Of a stretch of 64,000 nucleotides of DNA, positions 45,367-56,104 are shown piece by piece. A program made the position numbers and the translations under genes. The DNA comes from Arenicola marina. Lineage: Eukaryota; Annelida; Polychaeta; Arenicolidae. The notes below the pieces were generated by a model. It did no database searches and had not been told where the DNA came from. It was given only the letters and a program-made list of their open reading frames with translations. Every line of letters starts with the position of its first letter. The stretch's first letter is position 1. The stretch spans positions 19,009,143 to 19,073,142 of the forward strand of contig OZ025265.1 of assembly GCA_964019135.1 (NCBI GenBank). The letters run 5' to 3'.

Positions 45367-45491
45367 GTAGAGGAAAGTGCAATGTATACCCACTCATCGC
45401 CCGCATCGACCCCGCCAGACGCATATATAACAGTTTAGACGACCTTGACCCTGACCTCGCATTGCTACCAACGGAAGTGGACCCCCAATAG
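45367..45491 (+). CDS. Candidate 3' terminal exon of an unrecognised gene
   Basis: Acceptor CGGCTGTCAG|GT at 45366/45367, then 40 open codons reading RGKCNVYPLIARID, RRIYNSLDDLDP and LALLPTEVDPQ before TAG at 45489-45491. It has no repeats and its composition looks like protein. No family is recognised and no upstream exon of matching phase was found; the left flank is the 17-bp array. It could be chance. Confidence 0.28.
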
Positions 45492-46004
45492 CTAAAGTGT
45501 GACCCACGCGACAGGCATAGCGAGAGTGAGAGTGGGGGGGGGGGGTGCGGTACAGGGACGTAGGTATGTCGGGCCGGGAAGAGTAAATTAAATGGAGAAG
45601 GGGGTGGGGGGTGGGCAGGCAGGAGGAGGGGGGGGGGAGAGAGGGCATAGAGGGATTATGGGTGGCAGTGTGGCGGCAAGGGGACAGGAAATGGCGGGAC
45701 TGGAGGGAGGGGGAAGTCGCTCCCCAGAGATGTGACACACAAAGCCAGCAGGTGGCGACATCTGTAAACGGCTCAAGACGACCATACTTTGATGTCAAAA
45801 AGTGAACATTCCACGCCGGCCTCGCACACCACGCATCTCTGGCGGAGTGGTCGGGCGCCGCCGGGAGAGGCGAGAAGACCCTCCATGGAGATCTATCGCG
45901 GCATCGGCAGCCTGTCCAATGGCGGGCCACTTCCTAACAGAAGACGTCCATCGATTCTATGGCTGTCCGACCGCGGGGCCAAAGCGGTTCCCTTTGTTGT
46001 TCCT
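45492..46004. other. No certain gene
   Basis: GC-rich sequence with G-runs and open frames on both strands at 45790-46004. No frame is clearly coding. Confidence 0.4.
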
Positions 46005-47095
46005 GGTGGCGGGAGTGACACTTGTTCTACAGCCCTACGTCCGGCGGTGGCGGGAGTGACACTTGTTCTACAGCCCTACGTCCGGCGGGGGCGGGAGTGA
46101 TACTTGTTCTACAGCCACTACGTCCGGCGGTGGCGGGAGTGACACTTGTTCTACAGCCCTACGTCCGGCGGTGGCGGGAGTGACACTTGTTCTACAGCCC
46201 TACGTCCGGCGGTGGCGGGAGTGACACTTGTTCTACAGCCCTACGTCCGGCGGTGGCGGGAGTGACACTTGTTCTACAGCCCCTACGTCCGGCGGGGGCG
46301 GGAGTGACACTTGTTCTACAGCCACTACGTCCGGCGGGGGCGGGAGTGACACTTGTTCTAGAGCCCCTACGTCCGGCGGTGGCGGGAGTGACACTTGTTC
46401 TACAGCCCCTACGTCCGGCGGGGGCGGGAGTGACACTTGTTCTACAGCCCTACGTCCGGCGGGGGCGGGAGTGACACTTGTTCTACAGCCCCTACGTCCG
46501 GCGGGGGCGGGAGTGACACTTGTTCTACAGCCCTACGTCCGGCGGTGGCGGGAGTGACACTTGTTCTACAGCCCCTACGTCCGGCGGTGGCGGGAGTGAC
46601 ACTTGTTCTACAGCCCCTACGTCCGGCGGTGGCGGGAGTGACACTTGTTCTACAGCCCCTACGTCCGGCGGTGGCGGGAGTGACACTTGTTCTACAGCCC
46701 CTACGTCCGGCGGTGGCGGGAGTGACACTTGTTCTACAGCCCCTACGTCCGGCGGTGGCGGGAGTGACACTTGTTCTACAGCCCCTACGTCCGGCGGTGG
46801 CGGGAGTGACACTTGTTCTACAGCCCCTACGTCCGGCGGTGGCGGGAGTGACACTTGTTCTACAGCCACTACGTCCGGCGGTGGCGGGAGTGACACTTGT
46901 TCTACAGCCCCTACGTCCGGCGGTGGCGGGAGTGACACTTGTTCTACAGCCACTACGTCCGGCGGTGGCGGGAGTGACACTTGTTCTACAGCCCCTACGT
47001 CCGGCGGGGGCGGGAGTGACGCTTGTTCTACAGCCACTACGTCCGGCGGTGGCGGGAGTGACACTTGTTCTACAGCCCTACGTCCGGCGGTGGAC
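46005..47095. repeat. 41/42-bp GC-rich tandem repeat, about 26 copies
   Basis: CTACGTCCGGCGGTGGCGGG then AGTGACACTTGTTCTACAGCC. Units of 41 and 42 bp are mixed on the left; the right half (46560-47030) is regular at 42 bp, so frames such as GGGGSDTCSTAPTS stay open. Not treated as a gene. Confidence 0.95.
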
Positions 47096-47099
47096 ACTG

Positions 47100-47330
47100 T
47101 AGGCAGCGCGAGAGACGAGACGTGAGGAGATCAGACGAGATTAGTCTCAGACGAGACGAAATTCACACAAGAAATTCCGACGAAAAGAGTTTCACACGAG
47201 AATAGGTTAAGACGAGACGGGTTTAGACGAGACGGGTTCAGACGAGACGAGGTTTAGACGAGACGGGTTCAGACGAGACGAGGTTTAGACGAGAGACAAA
47301 GAGACCAGAAGAGACGCGATCAGACGAGTC
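47100..47330. repeat. AGACGAGACGGGTT-type degenerate repeat
   Basis: Short AGACG units grouped as GTTTAGACGAGACGGGTTCA, following directly on the 42-bp array. Confidence 0.88.
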
Positions 47331-47464
47331 CGTGTCCGATCCCATCCATTCGCCCTCACTTTCGTTTTATAAACCTTCCAGTTCTATTCCAATGTCACGA
47401 CAGTTCACCAATTGGCCTCCCTGTACAGTGCCACACTGCACCATATACTCCTTGCAGCTTGCTC

Positions 47465-47690
47465 GTCCAGTTTCACTTTAGAATATCCTTCCAGCTTATC
47501 TGTACAAAATCATTCCAATGTCCCTTTACAATATCATTCCAGTTTCCCGATACAATATCATTCCAGTTTCCCGCAACAATATCTTTCCAGTTACCCGATA
47601 CGATATCTTTCCAGTTTCCCATTACAATATTCTCTCAGTTTCCCGTTACAATATCCTTTGAATTTCTCTGTACAATAACCTTCCAGTTAA
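47465..47690. repeat. 25-bp repeat, about 8 copies
   Basis: TACAATATCWTTCCAGTTTC plus CCGA; copies diverge at both ends. Confidence 0.85.
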
Positions 47691-48010
47691 GCTGTATTAC
47701 GTTGTTTCCAGCGGCTCCTGCCCGCTTACCCCCCCCACCCCACCTGCTCCCCCTCTGTCGTGCGGTTTCACTGTGCCATATCTTTCCCACGAGCTCTGTG
47801 TATAAAGCACAAACATAGACACGTGCGTCCCGGTCCCCGCCACCGTCGGCACCGCCCCCCCCCACCCTTCCACCCACCGTCCCTGTCCAATGCGGCTCTT
47901 CAAGCACACACTTCAGATGTACTTGACAGGGCTCTTCGCTCTGTAATACGCCTTCTCCTTGTGTGGTCATTTTTTCCTCGTTAAATTATAGATTGATGTT
48001 ATTAGAAACG
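47691..48010. other. No gene seen
   Basis: Unique sequence between two arrays with short C runs. Confidence 0.4.
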
Positions 48011-49636
48011 GGGGTTTAATGTGTCCCAAGACCCCATTCCATCCAGTCCCGCGTGTCCAAGACCCCATTCCATCCAGTCCCATGTGTCCAAGACCCCATT
48101 CCATCCAGTCCCATGTGTCCAAGACCCCATTCCATCCAGTCCCATGTGTCCAAGACCCCATTTCATCCAGTCCCGCGTGTCCAAGACCCCATTCCATCCA
48201 GTCCCATGTGTCCAAGACCCCATTCCATCCAGTCCCATGTGTCCAAGACCCCATTCCATCCAGTCCCATGTGTCCAAGACCCCATTCCATCCAGTCCCAT
48301 GTGTCCAAGACCACATTCCATCCAGTCCCATGTGTCCAAGACTCCATTCCATCCAGTCCCATGTGTCCAAGACTCCATTCCATCCAGTCCCATGTGTCCA
48401 AGACCCCATTCCATCCAGTCCCGCGTGTCCAAGACCCCATTCCATCCAGTCCCATGTGTCCAAGACCCCATTCCATCCAGTCCCATGTGTCCAAGACCCC
48501 ATTCCATCCAGTCCCATGTGTCCAAGACCCCATTCCATCCAGTCCCGCGTGTCCAAGACCCCATTCCATCCAGTCCCATGTGTCCAAGACCCCATTCCAT
48601 CCAGCCCCATGTGTCCAAGACCCCATTCCATCCAGTCCCATGTGTCCAAGACCCCATTCCATCCAGCCCCATGTGTCCAAGACACCATTCCACCCAGTTC
48701 CATGTGTCCAAGACCCCATTCCATCCAGTCCCATGTGTCCAAGACCCCATTCCATCCAGCCCCATGTGTCCCAAGACCCCATTCCATCCAGTCCCATGTG
48801 TCCAAGACCCCATTCCATCCAGTCCCATGTGTCCAAGACCCCATTCCATCCAGCCCCATGTGTCCAAGACACCATTCCACCCAGTTCCATGTGTCCAAGA
48901 CCCCATTCCATCCAATCCCATGTGTCCAAGACCCCATTCCATCCAGTCCCATGTGTCCAAGACACCATTCCATCCAGTCCCATGTGTCCAAGACCCCAGT
49001 CACAGGTGTCCTCCAAGACCCCATTACATCCAGTCCCGCGTGTCCAAGACCCCATTCCATCCAGTCCCATGTGTCCAAAACCTCATTCCATCCAGTCCCA
49101 TGTGTCCAAAACCACATTCCATCCAGTCCCATGTGTCCAAGACCCCATTCCATCCAGTCCCATGTGTCCAAAACCTCATTCCATCCAGTCCCGCGTGTCC
49201 AAGAGCCCATTCCATCCAGTCCCATGTGTCCAAAACCCCATTCCATCCAGTCCCGCGTGTCCAAGACCCCATTCCATCCAGTCCCATGTGTCCAAGATAC
49301 CATTCCATCCAGTCCCATGTGTCCAAGACCCCATTCCATCCAGTCCCATGTGTCCAAGACACCATTCCATCCAGTCCCGCGTGTCCAAGACCCCATTCCA
49401 TCCAGTCCCATGTGTCCAAGACCCCATTCCATCCAGTCCCATGTGTCCAAGACCCCATTCCATCCAGTCCCATGTGTCCAAGACCCCATTCCATCCAGTC
49501 CCGCGTGTCCAAGACCCCATTCCATCCAGTCCCATGTGTCCAAGACCCCATTCCATCCAGTCCCATGTGTCCAAGATCCCATTCCATCCAGTCCCATGTG
49601 TCCAAGACACCATTCCATCCAGTGCCATGTGTCTAA
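48011..49636. repeat. 31-bp tandem repeat, about 52 copies
   Basis: CCATTCCATCCAGTCCCATG plus TGTCCAAGACC. A minority of units have CCCGCGTG in place of CCCATGTG. 31 is not a multiple of 3 and the unit has no stop in any frame, so all frames stay open. Confidence 0.97.
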
Positions 49637-49639
49637 GTG

Positions 49640-49865
49640 TGCTACATTTACCATATTGATAAACATTTATTGTGGTAAATTGGGTGTAGGTGTGTGTATA
49701 TTTACCATATTGAATAAACATATCGTGTGTGAAATCTCGTACATTATTTACCATATGTGGTAAATATATTCTGTCGTGAATTTTTTGCACGTAGTATGTG
49801 TGAGTTTGTCCACATTTACCATATGTAGTAAATATATCTTACGGCAAATTTTTTGCACGTATGTG
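49640..49865. repeat. About 70-bp AT-rich degenerate repeat
   Basis: Four copies of CATTTACCATATGTRGTAAA TATAT with TTTTTTGCACGTA spacers; the ATTTACCATATGTGGTAAAT part is an inverted repeat. Confidence 0.8.
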
Positions 49866-50096
49866 TACAAATAAGGCTTGCACGACACTCCGTGTATCAA
49901 ATCGTCCGCCAATGAAGCCAATACCTTTAGCCCCTTGGGCAAAACACAATTGGCACTAGATGACCTGTGGCTGGCCCCAACGGGACGCATAACCCAGGCT
50001 AGCCCTTGTATGCAAAAAACGCCCTATACATGTAATACCAATTCATGTCATGTCGTTAACGACGAGGCGCACGTCACAAGTGTTACTTACCGTTAG

Positions 50097-50177
50097 TTGT
50101 GGCGTTGGTGGTCAGCGTGCGTGAAGGGACAGAGCGCCCCGAGCACCGTGTCGGCGCACCTGGCTCGGTCAGTGGGT
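50097..50177 (-). CDS. Candidate internal exon of an unrecognised gene
   Basis: Donor AACG|GTAAGT at about 50097/50096 is excellent. A strong acceptor TGGCCTTGCAG| lies near 50193 but opens into stops in two frames; using AGCCAG| or GTAG| downstream leaves one frame open, reading APTRCSGRSVPSRTLTTNAT. It might also be a non-coding 5' UTR exon. No family recognised. Confidence 0.22.
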
Positions 50178-50289
50178 CACTCTACCTGCAAGGCCAGACA
50201 GACAGACGGGTGACCATACAGATACAAACACATTGTAATGAGCATTTGGTCGATTAATTGATGCACCTGATAACGTTCAGGGCTGCGTG

Positions 50290-51015
50290 GTATGGCGATG
50301 AAACTTTTGGCTGGCTGGCATTAAAATCAAACTCCTCACTGGTTGGCAGTAAGGTTATTATTGTGGCAGGCTGGCAGTATGATCAAATTTACCTTGGTTG
50401 GCATACATAATGAAAATTTTTGTTCGGTTGGTTTTTATAAAAATTAAGCTGTTCCTTGGTTGGCTTATATCATACTTTGGTTGGTTGGCATATTTCATGA
50501 ACAATTTGGTTGGTTGGCATATTTCATGAACACTTTGGTCGATTGGCATATTTCATGAACACTTTGGTCGATTGGCATATTTCATGAACATTGTGGTTGA
50601 TTGGCATATTTCATGAACACTTTGGTTGGTTGGCATATTAAATGAACACTTTCGTTGATTGGCATATTTCATGAACACTTTGGTTGGTTGTCATATTTCA
50701 TGAACACTTTAGTTGATTGGCATATATCATGAACACTTTGGTTGGTTGGCATATTTCATGAACACTTTCGTTGATTGGCATATTTCATGAGCACTTTGGT
50801 TGGTTGTCATATTTCATGAACACTATAGTTGATTGTCATATTTCATGAACACTTTGGTTGATTGGCATATTTCATGAACACTTTGGTTGGTTGGCATATT
50901 TCATGAACACTTTGGTTGGTTGTCATATTTCATGAACACTTTAGTTGATTGGCATATATCATGAACACTTTGGTTGGTTGTCATATTTCATGAACAGTTT
51001 GGTTGATTGTCATAT
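50290..51015. repeat. 29-bp tandem repeat, about 24 copies
   Basis: TTGGTTGGTTGGCATATTTC plus ATGAACACT. No unique spacers, so not CRISPR-like. Confidence 0.95.
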
Positions 51016-51824
51016 GTCACAGAGCCCGGTGACCGTTGTTCAAGAACCTTGAAATTTGCCCCCGGCCGACAGCAGAGGTAAAACCGGAGCGTGCTCGCAA
51101 CAATTCATTTATGTTTTTATATACAAATAAAGCCATCGACTACTTTAGCCAGTCCACGCCCAGCATCGCCACATGACATAACGAAACCCGGAACACTTTC
51201 AGTTTAACTGGCCTCACCACGTGAGTTTAATTACATAATTACTCCATTCTGGGATCGTCCCAGCATGTGAAAAATATCCCCTTGCAGTATGTATATTCCG
51301 GTTGCGTTTTGCCGCAACCGGATCACTCTATCTTCCGGCAAAATGGATATTTATATAAATAGATAACGGCATGAATCAGAAACTGAAATGGACCATATGT
51401 GCTGGTTGGTTGCCTCAGCGTGGCGACACGGTGCGACCAAGGATCTTCCGGGCTTTATTCTTCTACCCACAAATGTGTCATTAGAACCATGATGGGTAAA
51501 TTGGAAACTCTGACTCAGAGGTTCCAACACGGAAGTCCGGCTACAGTGACGGGTGACTCCTACCTATGAGACCATCTCTGAGACGGATGGAAGAATAAAA
51601 ACAAACAACAAATAATGTGGGCACGGGGCGGGGGTCCAGTTGAATTGGTAGGTGGTGAAATAGGGGCGGGGGGTCCTGTGCTAAGAGACCGCACCGTAGA
51701 TGGTGTACATTATACACTGGCAAAGGAAATTTTGGAGGGAGGGGGGGGGGGCGGAGGGAGGGAGGGAGGTGGACAACTTGCACCCCCCCCGCCCTGGATT
51801 CGCCACTGCCATTACTAGACATTA
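51016..51824. other. No gene seen; perfect hairpin at 51298-51321
   Basis: Unique sequence. CCGGTTGCG / CGCAACCGG pair around a TTTTGC loop. Confidence 0.5.
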
Positions 51825-52250
51825 GCTGAATTGAGAAGTCGGTCTTTGAAATTTGTAAGCATTTTGGACTGCTGTGATTTATTTCTCGGAGTCTTATTAT
51901 CAGGATGGGTATGAACGTCGAATTTAGAACTCGGAGCCACTCGTGTTTTAGGGCTACTTCGGCCCATTAGTTTTATTTCGCGGACGCGGTATCCCTGGAC
52001 TCTCCTTTCCCCGGATTCGCTACTGCTATTACTCGGAATGGAGAAGTCGGTCTCTGAGGTTGGCAAGTACTTTGGGCAGCTTTGATTTATTTCCCGGAGC
52101 CAGATTTTCGATCTTCTTATCACGGGGGCTACATACTCGGATACACCCTAGATCTTATTATCAGCGTCGAATTTAGAACTCGGACCCACCGTCGTTCTGT
52201 GGCTACATCTACCCATTAGTTTTATTTCTCGGACGCGGTATCTCCCCCCC
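51808..52250. repeat. 208-bp duplication, 2 copies plus a partial third
   Basis: GAGAAGTCGGTCT at 51833 and 52041; the flanks ATTCGCCACTGCCATTACT and ATTCGCTACTGCTATTACT also match. TTAGTTTTATTTCKCGGACG recurs in both. Confidence 0.85.
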
Positions 52251-52432
52251 CCCCTTTCCGCCACCACTATATCACCCTTTAACCCCTGTGGTATGGGAGC
52301 ACTGTTACAAACGTTAGCGGGCAGTTAAAATGCATATTTGATACCCGAGTATACGTGGTAGAGATGGTACATCCCCTTGGCTGGGGGGCACTAGGGTCCA
52401 CATTGTGGGGCGGCAGGGGTCTCGTACGTTAC

Positions 52433-52575
52433 CAGCAGGACCGGCGAGGCTATTAACCAGCCTGGCGATGGCTTCTGGGCCAATGTCGTCCAGCAATAAT
52501 AGGCTTGCTACTAGGGCCGGGACTTCCACCAATATATCCACCCTAAACCTCTCACCACCGTCTGGCAAGGGGTGT
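52433..52575 (-). CDS. Candidate internal exon of an unrecognised gene
   Basis: 143 nt. Acceptor TATGTACAG|ACACCC at 52576/52575; donor GCTG|GTAACG at 52433/52432. One frame is open through both sites (phase 2 in, phase 1 out), reading HPLPDGGERFRVDILVEVP, ALVASLLLLDDIGPEAIAR and LVNSLAGPA. The sequence is not repetitive and has an amphipathic pattern typical of a folded domain. No family is recognised, and no partner exon is certain (50097-50177 could follow by phase). Confidence 0.4.
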
Positions 52576-52589
52576 CTGTACATATTATC

Positions 52590-52935
52590 CATAATTACTG
52601 AACACGTGTTCATAATTACTGAACACGTGTTCATAATTACTGAACACGTGTTCATGAATTCTGAAGACATGTTTATGAATTCTCAACCTATATTCATGAT
52701 TACTGAACACATGTTAATGGCTTCTGGACACATGTTCATAAGACCTCTGAATACATGTTCATGATCTGTGGACACATGTTCATGATCTGTGGACACATGT
52801 TCATGATCTGTGGACACATGTTCATATCTTCTCAACACATGTTCATGACTTCTGAACACATGTCTTCAGAACCTATGTTCATGACTTCTGAACACATGTC
52901 TTCAGAACATATGTTCATGACTTCTGAACATAATG
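52590..52935. repeat. 22-bp repeat with GAACACGTGTTC palindrome
   Basis: AATTACTGAACACGTGTTCA TA units on the left decay to TTCTGAACACATGTTCATGA; about 15 copies. Confidence 0.9.
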
Positions 52936-54090
52936 CCCCAGGCCTGATTTACGTATATACATCAACGATTTCTGCAAGTATTAAGTCCTGGTTTTTGCAC
53001 ACAATGCCAATGTAATGTACAAGATTTTTGTACATACATCCATGATTTCTGTATATATCCCAAGGCTACACAAAACACGTTACCGACCTGATATGATATG
53101 ATATGATATCTCTGGACGCTGTTTGACCAGCTCCTATTTCCCGCTCGTACTATCCCAATGGTAACTATCCTCAATACTCCCAGAGGGAAGCTGTCACGAG
53201 GTCGCCAATCCCTCCCGCCGTCACTCACTCATTCTCTGACATGGAAGGCGGGAGGCGGGCGCGCGTCAGGTGTTATGAAAGGACAAGGCCTCAACTGGCA
53301 AAGACCGCCGGTCTGTCTGAGAGGGTGGGTGCGGGAGGGTCGGTGGGGGGGAGGGGGGGGGGTGGCGTGACTAAGCTCCCCCCCGACACCTCTCACTGCT
53401 TCCTCTCTACCCCCCCCACCCCCCCACCCCCACCCCTTGACCCATTATCCTCCTCAATGAGGGTGGAAGGCTGCCGGTGCACGTGTTTTAGTCAGACGGT
53501 GTATATCGCTTTCCACGTTGGATGCGTCACCGGCGTCCCGAGGGTGGGCGTGGGTGGGGCGTGGGGGGAGGGTAGCGGTCGCACCGGCACGCTGTGACCT
53601 TCACTGTGACAGCTCACGAGAGGCACGCTGGCATGAGTGGATTTGAATTGCACTGGGCGAATTCCGGTGCGACTCCCCTCCCCCCCCCCCCCCCCCCCAC
53701 GGACTGCCCCCTCTCCTTAATATTAACCAAAATCAATATTGTATTGTATCAAGTCACGAACAGAAAATAGGACAATAATGATTTTATTAAAATTTAAATC
53801 ACGACGAAATATAGAGAATTATGGTCCCATTGGCTTCCCATACTACTGGCGGCAGCTTGCGTTATCATGCTTTTATCGTTCGCTTCCCCTGTCGGTCAAG
53901 GTCGCCGTACCCCCCTCCCCCTCCACTCCTTACCCTCATGATCAAGTTGACCCCATATCCCCCTGAATTGGAAACCGATCAGACCAGAAGGGCGAGGGGT
54001 GGGAGGGCTGAGAGCGGGATAAGGGAGAGGAGGGGAAGGGCTAGGAGAGGGATGTGGGGGGGTGGGGTGGGGGGGGGCTGAGGGAGGTAT
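52936..54090. other. No gene seen; poly-C run
   Basis: GC-rich unique sequence with C19 at 53680-53698 and CCCCCCACCCC tracts. Confidence 0.4.
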
Positions 54091-54664
54091 AAGTGAGGGG
54101 GGGGGTCACTGACCGCACGGCCAGGTCGCAACCGCTTCCGGTGCACCCACCCCTGGAGGTCGAGACGGCCGCCTCAAGGTCAGACGGGGAGAACCCTATC
54201 ACACACACACACTATGTAACCACAGGCCCGATAACAGCAGGAACACACAGCCGCCGCGATTCCGAGAATACAATACCAACGCCCGCCCCCGCGCCCGCCC
54301 GCCCCATGGATGACTCCGACTCCGAGCTTGGTTTGTCGGAGCTCGAGACTGAGACTTCTCCCCTTCCCCCACCCTCTTACAGACCGTCGGATCACCCTCA
54401 CCCCCATCCTCCCACCGCCCCGCCCCCAACCACACCCTCCTGCAGGTTGTCGGGCCACCCCCATCCTCCCAACCACCTCTGAACGCATACACGGAATGCA
54501 GCGTGGAAATGTCACAAATCCCAGATAAGCTCTTTCAAGTAAGGCCCCCCCACCCCCCCCCCCCCAGCCCATCCCCCTCAACCCCCTCCCCCCACCCCCC
54601 TTGACCCCCATCTCCTTCTTGATCCGGCCGGCGAGGAATGTGGCCTTCCTTCTTCCCTTCCCAG

Positions 54665-54702
54665 ATGGTATCTACATGCGGCCTGTCATACGAAAACTAC
54701 AG
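54665..54702 (+). CDS. Candidate short exon of an unrecognised gene
   Basis: 38 nt. Acceptor with a strong pyrimidine tract (CCTTCCTTCTTCCCTTCCCAG|) at 54664/54665 and donor CTACAG|GTAAAA at 54702/54703. Phase 1 in, phase 0 out gives GIYMRPVIRKLQ. The region at 54100-54480 just upstream is open with an S/D/E-rich stretch (DDSDSELGLSELETE) and might belong to the same gene. Not recognised. Confidence 0.3.
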
Positions 54703-54829
54703 GTAAAATAATTAACATGCACATGTGAGATTGAAGCCACAAGCTGCTGGTCTGCAGTGCAACTCTCCACCATGATAGTTCCCCTCGAAAGACGTCCTGT
54801 CCCATCGCTGCACTGCCAGGCGAAATAAA

Positions 54830-55165
54830 TCGGTGGTTTATGCCGCGTTTGTGTACACACGCGCTAAGCAGGACCAAGGAATATCTCGGGAATGGGTGAA
54901 ATGTAACCCAGATCAGGTGGCCGGGCACGGATTCGAACCCAGCACCAATTGATCTTCGCTCCACTGCGCTGACCACCAGAGATTCCCTCCCGGGGCGGTG
55001 AAGGAAGAATGGATGAAATATACCCAGTGAAAGGTGCCCGAGCACGGATTCGTACCCAACACCAGTTGGTCTGCACTCCACTGCGCTGACCACTACACCA
55101 GAGATTCCCTTCCGGGACGACAAAGGATGAATGGATAATGGGCTGACCACTACACCGGAGAGCCC
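54830..55165 (-). mobile_element. SINE family A, compound of two copies and a third head
   Basis: First copy 54835-54990: tail TTTGTGTACACACGCGCTAA, B box (plus GGATTCGAACCC), head CACTGCGCTGACCACC. A second body and head follow (GGATTCGTACCCAACACCAG, ACTGCGCTGACCACTACACC) and then a third partial copy ending CTGACCACTACACCGGAGAG. The repeated head-to-tail order suggests tandem growth of the 5' half. Confidence 0.85.
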
Positions 55166-55190
55166 CCCCCCCGCCTCTTCCCTGTCAGAG

Positions 55191-55290
55191 GACACCAGGA
55201 GTGAGGGGTCCGAGAGTTCACATAGCTCCCCCCCACCCACCCCGCATCACCAGCCACCCCCCTCCCATGGCAAGCGAGGTCGGCGATCTG
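55191..55290 (+). CDS. Candidate exon, Ser/Pro/His-rich, of an unrecognised gene
   Basis: Pyrimidine-rich CCGCCTCTTCCCTGTCAG| ends at 55188. The frame in phase with exon 54665-54702 reads DTRSEGSESSHSSPPPTPHH then GKRGRRSG, up to a weak donor CTG|GTACAT near 55290. Low complexity, so it may be chance. Linked to the 54665 exon only by phase. Confidence 0.22.
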
Positions 55291-55384
55291 GTACATGCCA
55301 TGGCGTGATAAACTATATTCCTGGGGGGCAGATTTGCTGATTTGTTGGGGCAAGCGTAGACATATCCGTCACGTTGAACGCCAT

Positions 55385-55575
55385 CTTGCACCTAGTGACT
55401 GAATGCACACCACTAATATACGCCAACTCGAACTTTGTGGGTGGATGCACACCAATAATATAGGACAACTCGGATCTTGTGAAAGGATGCACACCAATAA
55501 AAGACGACAACTCGGATCTTGTGAAAGGATGCACACCAATAATAGACGACAGTTCGGATGCACACCGATAAATGG
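55385..55575. repeat. 42-bp tandem repeat, about 4 copies
   Basis: GGATGCACACCAATAATAGA then CGACAACTCGGATCTTGTGA. Confidence 0.9.
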
Positions 55576-56100
55576 CCTTCTGTTCAAGTCCTGCCGTTTG
55601 ATATGCGGCGATTTAATCTTTACATCGGACCGAACAAACAGTGTTCCGGTTAGGGTGCAGCGGAGTCAAAAAGCGTATGAGACATAGCAAACACGTAATG
55701 TTGTGAAACTGACAAGTCACGTAACAGTTTAGTGCTGGGAGGGGAGTCAGGGGTGGGGTGGAGAGAGGAGGGGCGAGCGCGAAGGGAGAGGGGAGGGGAG
55801 GGGAGGGGGAAGGGGCAGCGGCACGCATTGGACGACACTTTTCTTCGCCGTTGTTTTTTCGGGTGTATCCTGGTCTAGTTTCTGCCCTCAGTGCCCCCAC
55901 TCCTCTCTCCCAGGACACCAGTGACCGGCATGGCTTCACGCCCCCCCCCCCCCACCACCGTTCCATCCACTGCCCGCCCAGCCCGGGGTGTGTGGGTGTG
56001 TTTTCTGATCGATCCTACACCCAGTGACACCCGAGTGTTCCTCGTAACGAGGCCAATCGATGTGGGGCCCTGTGTATTTAGGTCGTCAACGGAAAGTTAC
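55576..56100. other. No gene seen
   Basis: Unique sequence with a G/A-rich stretch (55737-55815) and C14 near 55944. Confidence 0.4.
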
Positions 56101-56104
56101 CAGC

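Noticed and set aside
45790..46059. Open plus-strand frame before the 42-bp array
   Set aside because: Arg/Pro-rich in GC-rich DNA with a competing open minus frame, and it runs straight into the repeat; too ambiguous to call.
47967..49790. Open frames of 190-580 codons on both strands
   Set aside because: The 31-bp unit lacks stops in every frame, so all frames stay open; no single frame is favoured.
50290..51015. 29-bp direct repeats as a CRISPR array
   Set aside because: Units are head-to-tail with no unique spacers, and the sequence is animal DNA.
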